From: Cellulomonas cellasea
GTDB taxonomy: Bacteria; Actinomycetota; Actinomycetes; Actinomycetales; Cellulomonadaceae
Assembly (NCBI RefSeq): GCF_006538745.1
Contig: NZ_BJLR01000035.1
Coordinates: 62,001-126,000, forward strand
DNA: 64,000 bases
Reading direction: 5' to 3'
Made by a program: the position numbers and the translations under genes
Shown: in pieces, positions 54,058-61,891 of the stretch
Layout of the letters: every line of letters begins with the position of its first letter
How positions within the stretch are numbered: position 1 is the first letter of the stretch
Notes under the pieces: generated by a model
Databases searched by the model: none
The model's input: only the letters and a program-made list of their open reading frames with translations
What the model was told of the DNA's origin: nothing

Positions 54058-55377
54058 ATGGACGTCCTGACGTCGATCGGTGCGTGGGCCGCCCAACAGG
54101 GCGCGTCGTGGCTGGTTCGCAACCGTGGCCGGATCGCAGCCCTCGTCGGCATCCTTGCGGCCGGTGCATTCCTCGTCGGTGCTGGGATCGGCGCGAGCGT
54201 GTCCGGTCAAGGTTCCGACGAGCAAGCTCGAGCGACCTGCCGGGCGATGGGCTTCACCGTCGCGAACAGCCCTGGAGGTGCCGAAGGGGGGTACGTACCC
54301 GCACCGGTCAACGCTGCTCCCGCGATCCCCGAGGGCGGCCTCGTCGACGGGTTCGGTCCAGGCGAGAACGAACAGATCGCCGTCGCACAGGCAATCGTCG
54401 CCGCGGGCACTGCGGCCGGCGTTGGCACACGCGGGATGACCGTCGCCATCGCCGCGGCACTACAGGAATCGGGACTCCGCCAGCTCGACTATGGCGATCG
54501 TGACTCGCTCGGGCCCTTCCAGCAGCGCCCATCGCAGGGATGGGGCACCCCGGAGCAGGTGACCGACGCCAACTTCGCAGCACGCGCGTTCTTCGGTGGC
54601 GCCAACTCCCCGCACTTCGACGCCGCTCGAGGGACGGCCAGTCCAGGCGGGTTGATCGAGGTGGTCGGCTGGGAGCAGATGCCGGTCACCGTGGCCGCGC
54701 AAAAGGTGCAGCGCTCGGCGTTCCCCAACGCGTACGCCAAGCACGAGGTCAGAGCGACACGGATCGTCGCAGCACTCACGGGCGGCGCACCGATCCCAAC
54801 CTTGCTGCCGGCGGACAGCACTGGCACCGGTGGAAGCAGCGACGCGGCCATCGTCACGGCCGAGAACTACCGAGCGAGCGGCTTCGACATCGACGGCTTC
54901 TGCGCTGCGAATACAGCCAACCCCAGCGCCTTGATGAGCGGTGGCGAGACGATCCCCGCAGGCGCGTGGACCGCTCCCCTGGCGAGCTTGATCACCTCGG
55001 AGTTCGGGATGCGGCTGCACCCGATCCACCACGTATGGAAGCTCCACGAGGGGACGGACTTCGCCGCGGCAGTGGGGACGCCTCTGCGCGCGGCCTCGGA
55101 TGGCGTGGTCAAGAAGGTGACCTGGTACGGCGGTGGTGGGCTGATCGTCGCTGTGGAGCACGCGGGTGGGGTGGAGACGTGGTTCCTCCATCTGTCGCAA
55201 GTTGTGGTGGCTCCGGGTGACGCGGTCGCTGGTGGACAGGTGATCGCTCTGTCAGGGAACAGCGGCACCGGCACTGGGCCGCACTTCCACCTGGAGACGC
55301 ATGTCGGCGGGGTTCCGGTCGACCCCGTGCAGTTCATGCGTGAGCGAGGCGTCGAACTGACGGGAGGGGCGCCGTGA
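54058..55377 (+). CDS. Conjugation cell-wall hydrolase, lysozyme-like plus M23 peptidase
   Basis: 439 aa. A membrane helix (IAALVGILAAGAFLVGAGIG) anchors it. Residues about 100-235 resemble a lysozyme-like module (MTVAIAAALQESGLRQLDYG, SLGPFQQRPSQGWGTPEQV, with a candidate catalytic Glu). The C-terminus is an M23 zinc peptidase: GMRLHPIHHVWKLHEGTDFA (HxxxD), VAVEHAGGVETWFLHLS, and the second metal motif GPHFHLETHV. It opens peptidoglycan for the mating channel, like VirB1/TcpG. Starts one base after the previous stop. Confidence 0.88.
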   Translation: MDVLTSIGAWAAQQGASWLVRNRGRIAALVGILAAGAFLVGAGIGASVSGQGSDEQARATCRAMGFTVANSPGGAEGGYVPAPVNAAPAIPEGGLVDGFGPGENEQIAVAQAIVAAGTAAGVGTRGMTVAIAAALQESGLRQLDYGDRDSLGPFQQRPSQGWGTPEQVTDANFAARAFFGGANSPHFDAARGTASPGGLIEVVGWEQMPVTVAAQKVQRSAFPNAYAKHEVRATRIVAALTGGAPIPTLLPADSTGTGGSSDAAIVTAENYRASGFDIDGFCAANTANPSALMSGGETIPAGAWTAPLASLITSEFGMRLHPIHHVWKLHEGTDFAAAVGTPLRAASDGVVKKVTWYGGGGLIVAVEHAGGVETWFLHLSQVVVAPGDAVAGGQVIALSGNSGTGTGPHFHLETHVGGVPVDPVQFMRERGVELTGGAP

Positions 55378-56048
55378 GTGAGTCGTGGGATGCCGAGGTG
55401 TTCCGGGTTCCGGACATTGCCTGGCAGGCGGAGGTACCGCCGGCGCGGCACCCCATCCCGGTGCAGTACGCGCCGGACCTCGGTGTCGGCGACGAGCTCA
55501 CGATTGGGTTGCCAGGGCGCTACTTCATCGACGGGCAGCTCCTCGCGCGCGCCGAGCGGGAGGTGATCGCGCTGCACGGGCAGGCTGACGACCTCGAGTC
55601 GCTGGCGGTTGCGGCGCCGTACGCCTTCTGGCTGGCGAAGGCCTACCCGAGGGCAGGCCTCACGATGCAGTGGTGGCCCATCGCGTACTCCTGGATCTAC
55701 CGCGACGCGGTGCGGCCGGATGAGCAACGTCCTGACGTAGCAACGGCGGCGCGCCTCAACGAGACGGAATCCTGGCTCAATCATGTGCGCCCAACGCTGG
55801 ACGAGCCTCCGGTCCGGCGGCCGACTCCCGCACGCATGGCTGGGTCACTGTCTGGTCGCGTCGTCCGCATGCAGCATGATCGTGGGCTGTGGTCGTGGTG
55901 GGTCGCAGTGAGCGAGCCGATCGACGACGGCGGAGACTTCCTGGTTCACGTGGTGAGTCCCCGGAACTACTGGCTGTCGCAAGTCACATTCGACCCTGCT
56001 GTGAGGCAAGAGGCTGTTTCGCTCCACCGACTGTTCACGTACGAATGA
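55374..56048 (+). CDS. Hypothetical protein of the transfer operon
   Basis: 224 aa, soluble, no membrane segment. I do not recognise it. Features: an N-terminal acidic/aromatic block (WDAEVFRVPDIAWQAEVPPA), a middle helical part rich in Trp and Tyr (GLTMQWWPIAYSWIYRD), and a beta-rich end (LVHVVSPRNYWLSQVTFD). GTG 55374 overlaps the M23 gene stop (GTGA), so it is part of the same translationally coupled operon. It is the last gene before the GC drop. Confidence 0.75.
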   Translation: MSESWDAEVFRVPDIAWQAEVPPARHPIPVQYAPDLGVGDELTIGLPGRYFIDGQLLARAEREVIALHGQADDLESLAVAAPYAFWLAKAYPRAGLTMQWWPIAYSWIYRDAVRPDEQRPDVATAARLNETESWLNHVRPTLDEPPVRRPTPARMAGSLSGRVVRMQHDRGLWSWWVAVSEPIDDGGDFLVHVVSPRNYWLSQVTFDPAVRQEAVSLHRLFTYE

Positions 56049-56185
56049 TCGTCAGCACAGCACATCTGCGCCTATAGACGAACTTCGTGCCGCTCTTGCG
56101 CACCTGGCAACGCCACGCCTCGGGGAAAACCATCTGGATAGTCGCGGCATATGCGCGAAACACACACTGGGCGACGGCTGGTACC

Positions 56186-57250
56186 ATGCGCAGCATGGGC
56201 GACGGGGAAGACAGGCGACAGCAGCGCGAAGTTGACTCGGACATGCGGCTCGCGCAGCTTGCACAGGCCTTGGAAGGCGCGATCGCTGGTAAACAGGATG
56301 GCCGAACCAGCGGCACACCCGTCGAGATTGGAGATATGACGATCTTTTGCGCCGGGTCCTTCGCCCGAGGCGAAGGTTCACCGCATTCGGATATCGACCT
56401 GTTCTTCGCCTATCCTGACGACGGAGCTGCGCCGGATCTTCCGCGCACTAACGAACTCAAGCTCTTTGGCCGACTCATCGATGTTGTGGACGAACTCGGC
56501 TTCCCGCCCTTTTCCCGGGATGCCATGTACTTGGAATCCGTCCGCACAAACAGCCTGATGCCGCACCTCGGCGGTCCGAAGGATGACGACACAAACTTCT
56601 TCACCCTTCGAATGCTCATGCTTTTGGAGAGCCGCTGCCTGGTTGGCCGTGAGTCCTACAATGCGATAGTAAGCCAAATCCTAGACTGGTACTTCTACGA
56701 CGCCCCTAAGCACGAAGAAGATTTCGAGCCGTGGGCTCTATACAACGATATCATCCGCTACTGGCGAACAATGCTTCTCAACTATGAGAACGCAAACTTC
56801 CGGAAGCGAGGGGCGCCGGAAGGAGAGCGCGCCGATGAAGCGGAGAGGCAAGCAGAACGTCGCGCACGGAAGTTCAAGCTCAGTTTCAGTCGAGCTACTA
56901 CGTGCTTCGCAACGATTGCAGCGATCGCCGCCGCGGAGCGTCCGGCGACAAAACAGAGCATCACCGAACTCGTTGCGATCTCGCCGATGGCCCGCTTGCA
57001 AACCGTTCCGAGAAGTGTTCCCGCAACAGCGCCGATTGTGAACCTGTTGACTCACGACTACGAGTGGTTCCTTAGCCAAACCGCACAGAGCAAAGCAGAT
57101 CTTCACGCGGCCATGTCCGATGATGAAAGCCGCAAGGGGCTAAGCGAACGGGCCCGCGTGTATGGTGACAGGCTTTACGAGCTGCTGTGCGCAATCGACT
57201 CGAATCGCACTTCCGGAGCGCGCGGCCTCGTTCGCTACCTGGTGGTTTGA
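56186..57250 (+). CDS. GlnD/DUF294-type nucleotidyltransferase (defence cassette gene 1)
   Basis: 354 aa. The nucleotidyltransferase signature is clear: FCAGSFARGEGSPHSDIDLFF, with GS at 57-58 and catalytic Asp69/Asp71. Sequence around it (SRDAMYLESVRTNSLMPHLG, MLMLLESRCLVGRESYNAIV) resembles the GlnD/DUF294 group of uridylyl- or adenylyltransferases rather than CD-NTases of CBASS. The C-terminal half is helical. Start is either ATG 56186 or 56195; neither has a clear ribosome site. Base composition is visibly lower in GC than the transfer genes. The stop overlaps the next gene start, and a methyltransferase and a patatin follow, so it likely makes or transfers a nucleotide signal or mark. 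Confidence 0.82.
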   Translation: MRSMGDGEDRRQQREVDSDMRLAQLAQALEGAIAGKQDGRTSGTPVEIGDMTIFCAGSFARGEGSPHSDIDLFFAYPDDGAAPDLPRTNELKLFGRLIDVVDELGFPPFSRDAMYLESVRTNSLMPHLGGPKDDDTNFFTLRMLMLLESRCLVGRESYNAIVSQILDWYFYDAPKHEEDFEPWALYNDIIRYWRTMLLNYENANFRKRGAPEGERADEAERQAERRARKFKLSFSRATTCFATIAAIAAAERPATKQSITELVAISPMARLQTVPRSVPATAPIVNLLTHDYEWFLSQTAQSKADLHAAMSDDESRKGLSERARVYGDRLYELLCAIDSNRTSGARGLVRYLVV

Positions 57251-59487
57251 CGTTGTCACGACGCTCGGCCTACCTGCTTCACCTGCCAAGCGGCGACGCA
57301 TCGAGTTGCTTGGAACTGATGCGCCGCCTCCTCCAACCTCGCTCTCGATCCTTGCCTCACGTCACGGTGCGATACACCGCGAACATGTTGCGACAAACGG
57401 ACGTCGACGACATGTACGAGGGATTCAAGGTGGATGATCTGACGATCGCTGAGCCAACCACCTTTGACGCCTTCGGAACCACCGAACCCGCGCTCAAGAC
57501 ACTCCTCTTTCGTTGTGAATCCGAGAGCATTGAGCATCTCTCGTACCGGCCCCGGTTTACCGACAGCTTCTTTCATTTGACGGTCTACGACGGTCCACGA
57601 AGCATCCTCGCTCGTCAGGCGATGGGCGCGCTGCGGGACCAGATGACCGGATACCTCCTCGATCTGAGGGGAACGGCTACCATCTCGAGAATTCGACCGG
57701 CGGTTCCGCGCATTACCGTTGGCGAACAATGGATTTACATGACGGATGAGGCGCGGCGGTTCGCTGCGAATCGACTCGGCTTAACACCAGAGGACATGAT
57801 CGGGCTGGGCGCTTCGGAGCGTCTCGTTGCGATACGAGAGCTGACATCGCTATTAATGGCTAGTCACGACATCGTGGTATCGGAGGATTCGTCCCGCCCA
57901 CAGCTGAAGCCCTTCCGCCACCTCGAGCACGAGCCACAAGGACTTGCCGCTCAGTTTCTGCAGCCGTCATTCTGGCACGACAGCGAGATCCCGGGCCAAC
58001 CAAGTGAGGCAGAAGAGAAAGCGATGCGCAGGGCAACCGGCACGGTATTGACGCCGCCGGAAATCGCCCTAGATATGGCCTTTGAAGGCGTCCAACTGCA
58101 CGATGACGGCCCGATTTTTATGGGCGACCCTGCGGTCGGAACTGGCCTTCTCTACGCTGCGCTTAAGAACGTGGCCGGCGAGGCACGGATCGCGCACGCG
58201 GAGGGCTTCGAGCGCGACACGGCGCGTGCGCTAGCGACAGCGAGAAGATGGAGAAGGGGAGACCTAGAGGTAGTGGCTCGCGACTTCTTGCAGGCGAGTC
58301 TTAGCCAGCACGCCGTTGACAGAAGCCTGATCCTCGCAAATCCCCCGTATCTGCGATACGAAAAGCAAGATCGGGAGGAACTACACGCCGTTTCAGAACT
58401 CCTCCGGTCAAAGCTGGGAATCACTCCGCCGCCACGATCAAACCTGTACGTTCACTTCATCCTTTCGGCACACCTCTGGATGAGGCCTGGCGGGGTGGGT
58501 GTCTGGCTGCTTCCCGCTGAGTTCATGAATACCGGCTATGGACGAGCATTGCGCGAGTACTTAACGCAGCAGGTGACTCTCGTGAGCGTTCATGTGTACT
58601 CGGACAGCGAATTGATGTTTGATAACGCGCGAGTCGCCCCGACCTTGGTGGCATTCAAGAATGTCGCCCCTTCCGAGGAGGCGACGGTGCGCTTCTCGTT
58701 CGGGAGCCGCGCACGGACACCACAACGCTTGCGACTCGTCGATGTGCCGCTTCTGCGGATCAGTGCTTCGTGGGACCCCTACGTGCCGTGGCGCGAGGCA
58801 GAGCCCAGCCCGCCTCCGAGTGAAGGTGTTCAGATCGGCGACATATTCCACGTACGTCGCGGATTGGCTACCGGCGGAAACGCGTTCTTCGTGATCAGCA
58901 CAGCCCTAAAGAACGAGCTTGGAGTGCCCGATCGTTGGGTGAAGCCTGTGCTACCTAAGTCAAGGTTTATCGAGTCCGGGATCGTCGAGGCGGATGCGGA
59001 TGGGCTCCCGATCTTGCCTCGCGTCGACTGGCTTATCGACTCTGGCGAACCTGTCGATCGAGTTAAAGAAGAAGCGCCGCAGTTTGCGGCCTACTTGAGG
59101 GAAGTTCCGGCCGCGGTTGCGCGCGGCTACCTGGTTCGACGCAGAGGCTACATCTACAGGCAGGAGAATCTTGAGTCTCCCATGTTTGTTTTTGTATCCA
59201 TGGCGCGCGCGGCGCGGACGAGCAGCGGTGGAAGATTTATTTATAACAAGTCTCGGGCACTAGCACTAAATAACTACCATGTGCTCATACCGAAGGCCCG
59301 AACGCTGCAATGGATCGAGTCTGGAATCGTTACGCCGACAGCGCTGTATGAAGCTCTTCGTTGCATCAGCGTCGAGCAGTACGACTTTGTGGGCAGGAGA
59401 CACGCGTCAGCTCTGATGAAGATTGAGCCAGGTGCGCTGCGCAGCTTGCGGATACCCATCGTCGACATCCCTCCCAGCGAAGGGTAA
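57247..59487 (+). CDS. 2H-phosphoesterase-like domain fused to N6-adenine DNA methyltransferase
   Basis: 746 aa from TTG 57247, which overlaps the previous stop (TTGA); TTG 57253 is the alternative. Residues about 1-135 hold two H-x-T motifs, PHVTVRY (about 38) and FFHLTVYDG (about 110), the mark of 2H phosphoesterases. Then ATGTVLTPPEIALDMA precedes methyltransferase motif I GDPAVGTGLLYAAL (293-300) and motif IV LANPPYLRYEK (NPPY 365-368), giving an Eco57I/TaqI-like adenine methylase. The C-terminal ~250 residues should be the target-recognition domain. No nuclease motif seen, so not an ordinary restriction enzyme. Central gene of the cassette. Confidence 0.85.
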   Translation: MTLSRRSAYLLHLPSGDASSCLELMRRLLQPRSRSLPHVTVRYTANMLRQTDVDDMYEGFKVDDLTIAEPTTFDAFGTTEPALKTLLFRCESESIEHLSYRPRFTDSFFHLTVYDGPRSILARQAMGALRDQMTGYLLDLRGTATISRIRPAVPRITVGEQWIYMTDEARRFAANRLGLTPEDMIGLGASERLVAIRELTSLLMASHDIVVSEDSSRPQLKPFRHLEHEPQGLAAQFLQPSFWHDSEIPGQPSEAEEKAMRRATGTVLTPPEIALDMAFEGVQLHDDGPIFMGDPAVGTGLLYAALKNVAGEARIAHAEGFERDTARALATARRWRRGDLEVVARDFLQASLSQHAVDRSLILANPPYLRYEKQDREELHAVSELLRSKLGITPPPRSNLYVHFILSAHLWMRPGGVGVWLLPAEFMNTGYGRALREYLTQQVTLVSVHVYSDSELMFDNARVAPTLVAFKNVAPSEEATVRFSFGSRARTPQRLRLVDVPLLRISASWDPYVPWREAEPSPPPSEGVQIGDIFHVRRGLATGGNAFFVISTALKNELGVPDRWVKPVLPKSRFIESGIVEADADGLPILPRVDWLIDSGEPVDRVKEEAPQFAAYLREVPAAVARGYLVRRRGYIYRQENLESPMFVFVSMARAARTSSGGRFIYNKSRALALNNYHVLIPKARTLQWIESGIVTPTALYEALRCISVEQYDFVGRRHASALMKIEPGALRSLRIPIVDIPPSEG

Positions 59488-59491
59488 CTTC

Positions 59492-60409
59492 GTGTTTCAT
59501 GTCTTAGCACTTGATGGCGGAGGGGCGAAGGCCCTCTTCACCGCCCATGTCCTTGCCCGCGTCGAAGAGGACCTGAGCGTCGATATCGCATCGAACTTCG
59601 ACCTAATCTGTGGCACGTCAGCAGGTGGCATTGTGGCGCTCTGCTTGGGCAAGGGCGTCGGCCCAAGCACAGTCGTTGAGGACTTCTCAAGGCTGGTCGG
59701 AACGGTGTTTCCGGCTCGCAGGCGGAGCGTGCGTCTCGGCCTTGGCGCAGTACGACCGATGTATAGCGGAGCGTCGCTCCGGTCCGCCCTCGCAGACGTC
59801 CTTGGAAGCACGACGATGTCTGAGAGCCGGGTGAGGCTCGCGATTGCAGCGTGGGACACACTCTCGAGCCGCCCTCAGGTCTACAAGACGCCGCATCACG
59901 CCGACATACGGCGAGATGGCAGGCTCTCCATGGTGGACGTCGCGCTGGCCACCTCGTCCGCCCCCGCCTACTTCCCAGCTGCTGCGGTGGATTCTCAGCA
60001 CATGATCGATGGAGGTGTTTGGGCCAACAATCCCTCTCTGATCGGAGTGGCCGAGGCGGTCGGCGTGCTGGGCGTCCCGCTTGACGAGGTCAAGGTTTTG
60101 AATATCGGTACCACGGAGGCTAGCTACGACCATTCGCGGAGTTTGTCTTCAGGGGGTTGGGTGCAATGGTCGACGAGAGCGACCGGTCTGATCCTTCGTG
60201 CTGGTAGCAAGGGCGGCCAGGGCGTAGCGCGCTATCTCCTCGGCAGCGAGCGTTACCATCGATTTGACGCTCGCGTGCCAGCGGGCCGATTCAAGCTCGA
60301 CCACGTGGGCTCGTCCGAAATCAACGCCATCGCCAGCTTCGCCAGTCGTCACGTTGTTCCGACATACGAGCGCGAGTTCGCAGATCACGTCGCCCCATCC
60401 TGGACGTAA
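59492..60409 (+). CDS. CapV-like patatin phospholipase (defence cassette gene 3)
   Basis: 305 aa. Patatin fold with the oxyanion loop LALDGGGAKALFTAHVL (GGG 9-11), nucleophile GTSAGGIVALCLGKG (Ser43) and the dyad Asp in MIDGGVWANNPS (Asp173). It closely resembles the phospholipase effector CapV of CBASS, which degrades inner-membrane lipids when activated by a cyclic nucleotide. GTG 59492 lies four bases after the methylase stop with AGGG upstream. By analogy it is the killing effector of the cassette. Confidence 0.9.
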   Translation: MFHVLALDGGGAKALFTAHVLARVEEDLSVDIASNFDLICGTSAGGIVALCLGKGVGPSTVVEDFSRLVGTVFPARRRSVRLGLGAVRPMYSGASLRSALADVLGSTTMSESRVRLAIAAWDTLSSRPQVYKTPHHADIRRDGRLSMVDVALATSSAPAYFPAAAVDSQHMIDGGVWANNPSLIGVAEAVGVLGVPLDEVKVLNIGTTEASYDHSRSLSSGGWVQWSTRATGLILRAGSKGGQGVARYLLGSERYHRFDARVPAGRFKLDHVGSSEINAIASFASRHVVPTYEREFADHVAPSWT

Positions 60410-60928
60410 GGGCACGTCTTCGGAAGGCCAGCACATCGAGGGGTCGGTCCGCGGCTTGGGGCGACGCACGGGACGGGCAGCCGAGGACGGCGCGTCAGCG
60501 CCGCCCGCAGGCGCCGCGCCGGCGGAGCCGGCGCCTTGATCCTCGAGAGGTCAACTCGGCAGCCGCGCAACAGGGCGTGCGTCTCCTCGGGCTCGGACTT
60601 CCCTGAGTGCGTCCGGCCTCAGCGGCGGCCAGCGCGCTCGGTCCCGGCAGGCGGCTGGATGCACTCGTTCATCGGCGCGATGGGCGGATGACGCGTAAGC
60701 GGACGGGTAGTCCACTGCGTCGGTGCCGCGCCATCGCCATGTCGCCGCCGAGTGGTACGTGTTCGGGCTGGCCGCCGCAGCTGAGGACACATAGGCATCC
60801 GGACGACCCCGCCGGCATCGTGACGGGTCTACTTCCGGATCATCGATCCGTGGGTTTCCCGCGCCGCACAACATCGGCGCTACCTTCGGGCTGATATGCG
60901 CTGGCGTGCCATTGTGCTAAGAAGGCTC
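60410..60928. other. Gap between two cargo modules
   Basis: 519 bases without a gene I can support; short open frames on both strands have no recognisable product. AGGCGCCG (60509-60516) pairs with CGGCGCCT (60529-60536), a likely terminator for the patatin operon. The promoter of the following operon should lie in 60840-60925. GAAGG (60921-60925) precedes ATG 60929. GC is higher than in the flanking genes, suggesting a junction between separately acquired pieces. Confidence 0.4.
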
Positions 60929-61888
60929 ATGGCCCAGGTGGTGCTCGTGCATGGCATAGCGCAGGAACAGATTGGCGCCGACCGCCTGGAGGGTGAGTGG
61001 ACCACTGACCTCGCGAGCGGCGTCCGAGCCACACGTCGGCCGGGCGCGCACGAGGTTGCAGATCGACTCGTGCGGTCATGGCGGCATGGTGATGGCGGCG
61101 CCCTGACCGTCAGGATGGCGTTCTACGGCGACCTGTTCCTCGATGAGACGGCCCAGGGGCCTAACGCCTCGCTCCGGGGCCTGAGTACCGAACAGATCGC
61201 CGTCGCCGAGGCCCTGGCGACGGAATGGTTGGCGCGCGCCGCCTCGCGGAGCGGACATCCCGATCGAGACCGCGCGGCGATGGAGCTCCGCTCACTCGAG
61301 GCAGCTCCCGGGGACCAAGGGCTGCACCATCGGACTGCAGCATCGGCGATACGTGCCGCATCGCGGGTTCCGTGGCTGGCGTACCTCGGGATGGGGGTTG
61401 CACAGTCGTGCGTGAACCACAGCCTGAGGCAACTCACGGCGTATCTGACGGATCCGATCCTCCGCGTCCGTGCGCAGGACCGGATTCACGAGTGGGTGGG
61501 CAACGAGACCGAGGTCATCGTGAGCCACTCCCTCGGGACGATCGTAGCCTTCGAGTACCTGCACGCTCATCCGGAGGTCAAGCTCCGCCTCCTCCTCACT
61601 CTGGGAAGCCCTCTCTCGCTCCGCTCCATCGTCTACGAGCGCCTGACCCGCCGGACGTATCCCGACAACGTCGCGCTGTGGGTCAACCTCGCGGATCGGA
61701 ATGACCTGGTCGCCGCCGACCCCGACCTGCTCCCTGGCTTCGGAGAGGGAGCCGATGGTCGGCTTCGGTCGACCCTGACGGTGGACAACGGGGCCAAGCC
61801 GCACGAGGCTCGCTTCTATCTGACCAAGGCGCAGACAGCGTCTCCCTTGCTCGATATTCTCGAAACCACCGACTTCCGCGGCAGGTAG
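60929..61888 (+). CDS. Alpha/beta hydrolase paired with caspase-STAND protein
   Basis: 319 aa. Starts AQVVLVHGIAQEQIGADRLE, the first strand and oxyanion region of an alpha/beta hydrolase. The nucleophile elbow is VIVSHSLGTIVAFEYL (Ser201). LWVNLADRNDLVAADP may carry the catalytic Asp, and the His is probably in the last 40 residues. No signal peptide, so it acts in the cytosol. ATG 60929 is preceded by GAAGG. The stop is three bases before the next gene, so the two are one operon; the hydrolase may be an effector released or activated by the caspase-like partner. Confidence 0.82.
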   Translation: MAQVVLVHGIAQEQIGADRLEGEWTTDLASGVRATRRPGAHEVADRLVRSWRHGDGGALTVRMAFYGDLFLDETAQGPNASLRGLSTEQIAVAEALATEWLARAASRSGHPDRDRAAMELRSLEAAPGDQGLHHRTAASAIRAASRVPWLAYLGMGVAQSCVNHSLRQLTAYLTDPILRVRAQDRIHEWVGNETEVIVSHSLGTIVAFEYLHAHPEVKLRLLLTLGSPLSLRSIVYERLTRRTYPDNVALWVNLADRNDLVAADPDLLPGFGEGADGRLRSTLTVDNGAKPHEARFYLTKAQTASPLLDILETTDFRGR

Positions 61889-61891
61889 CTC

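Noticed and set aside
57247-59487. Type IIG restriction-modification enzyme or BREX PglX
   Set aside because: No PD-(D/E)XK or other nuclease motif was seen, the N-terminus is 2H-like, and no other BREX genes are nearby.
56186-60409. Classical CBASS operon
   Set aside because: The patatin fits CapV, but the nucleotidyltransferase resembles GlnD/DUF294 rather than a CD-NTase, and no Cap2/Cap3 or HORMA/TRIP13 partners are present.
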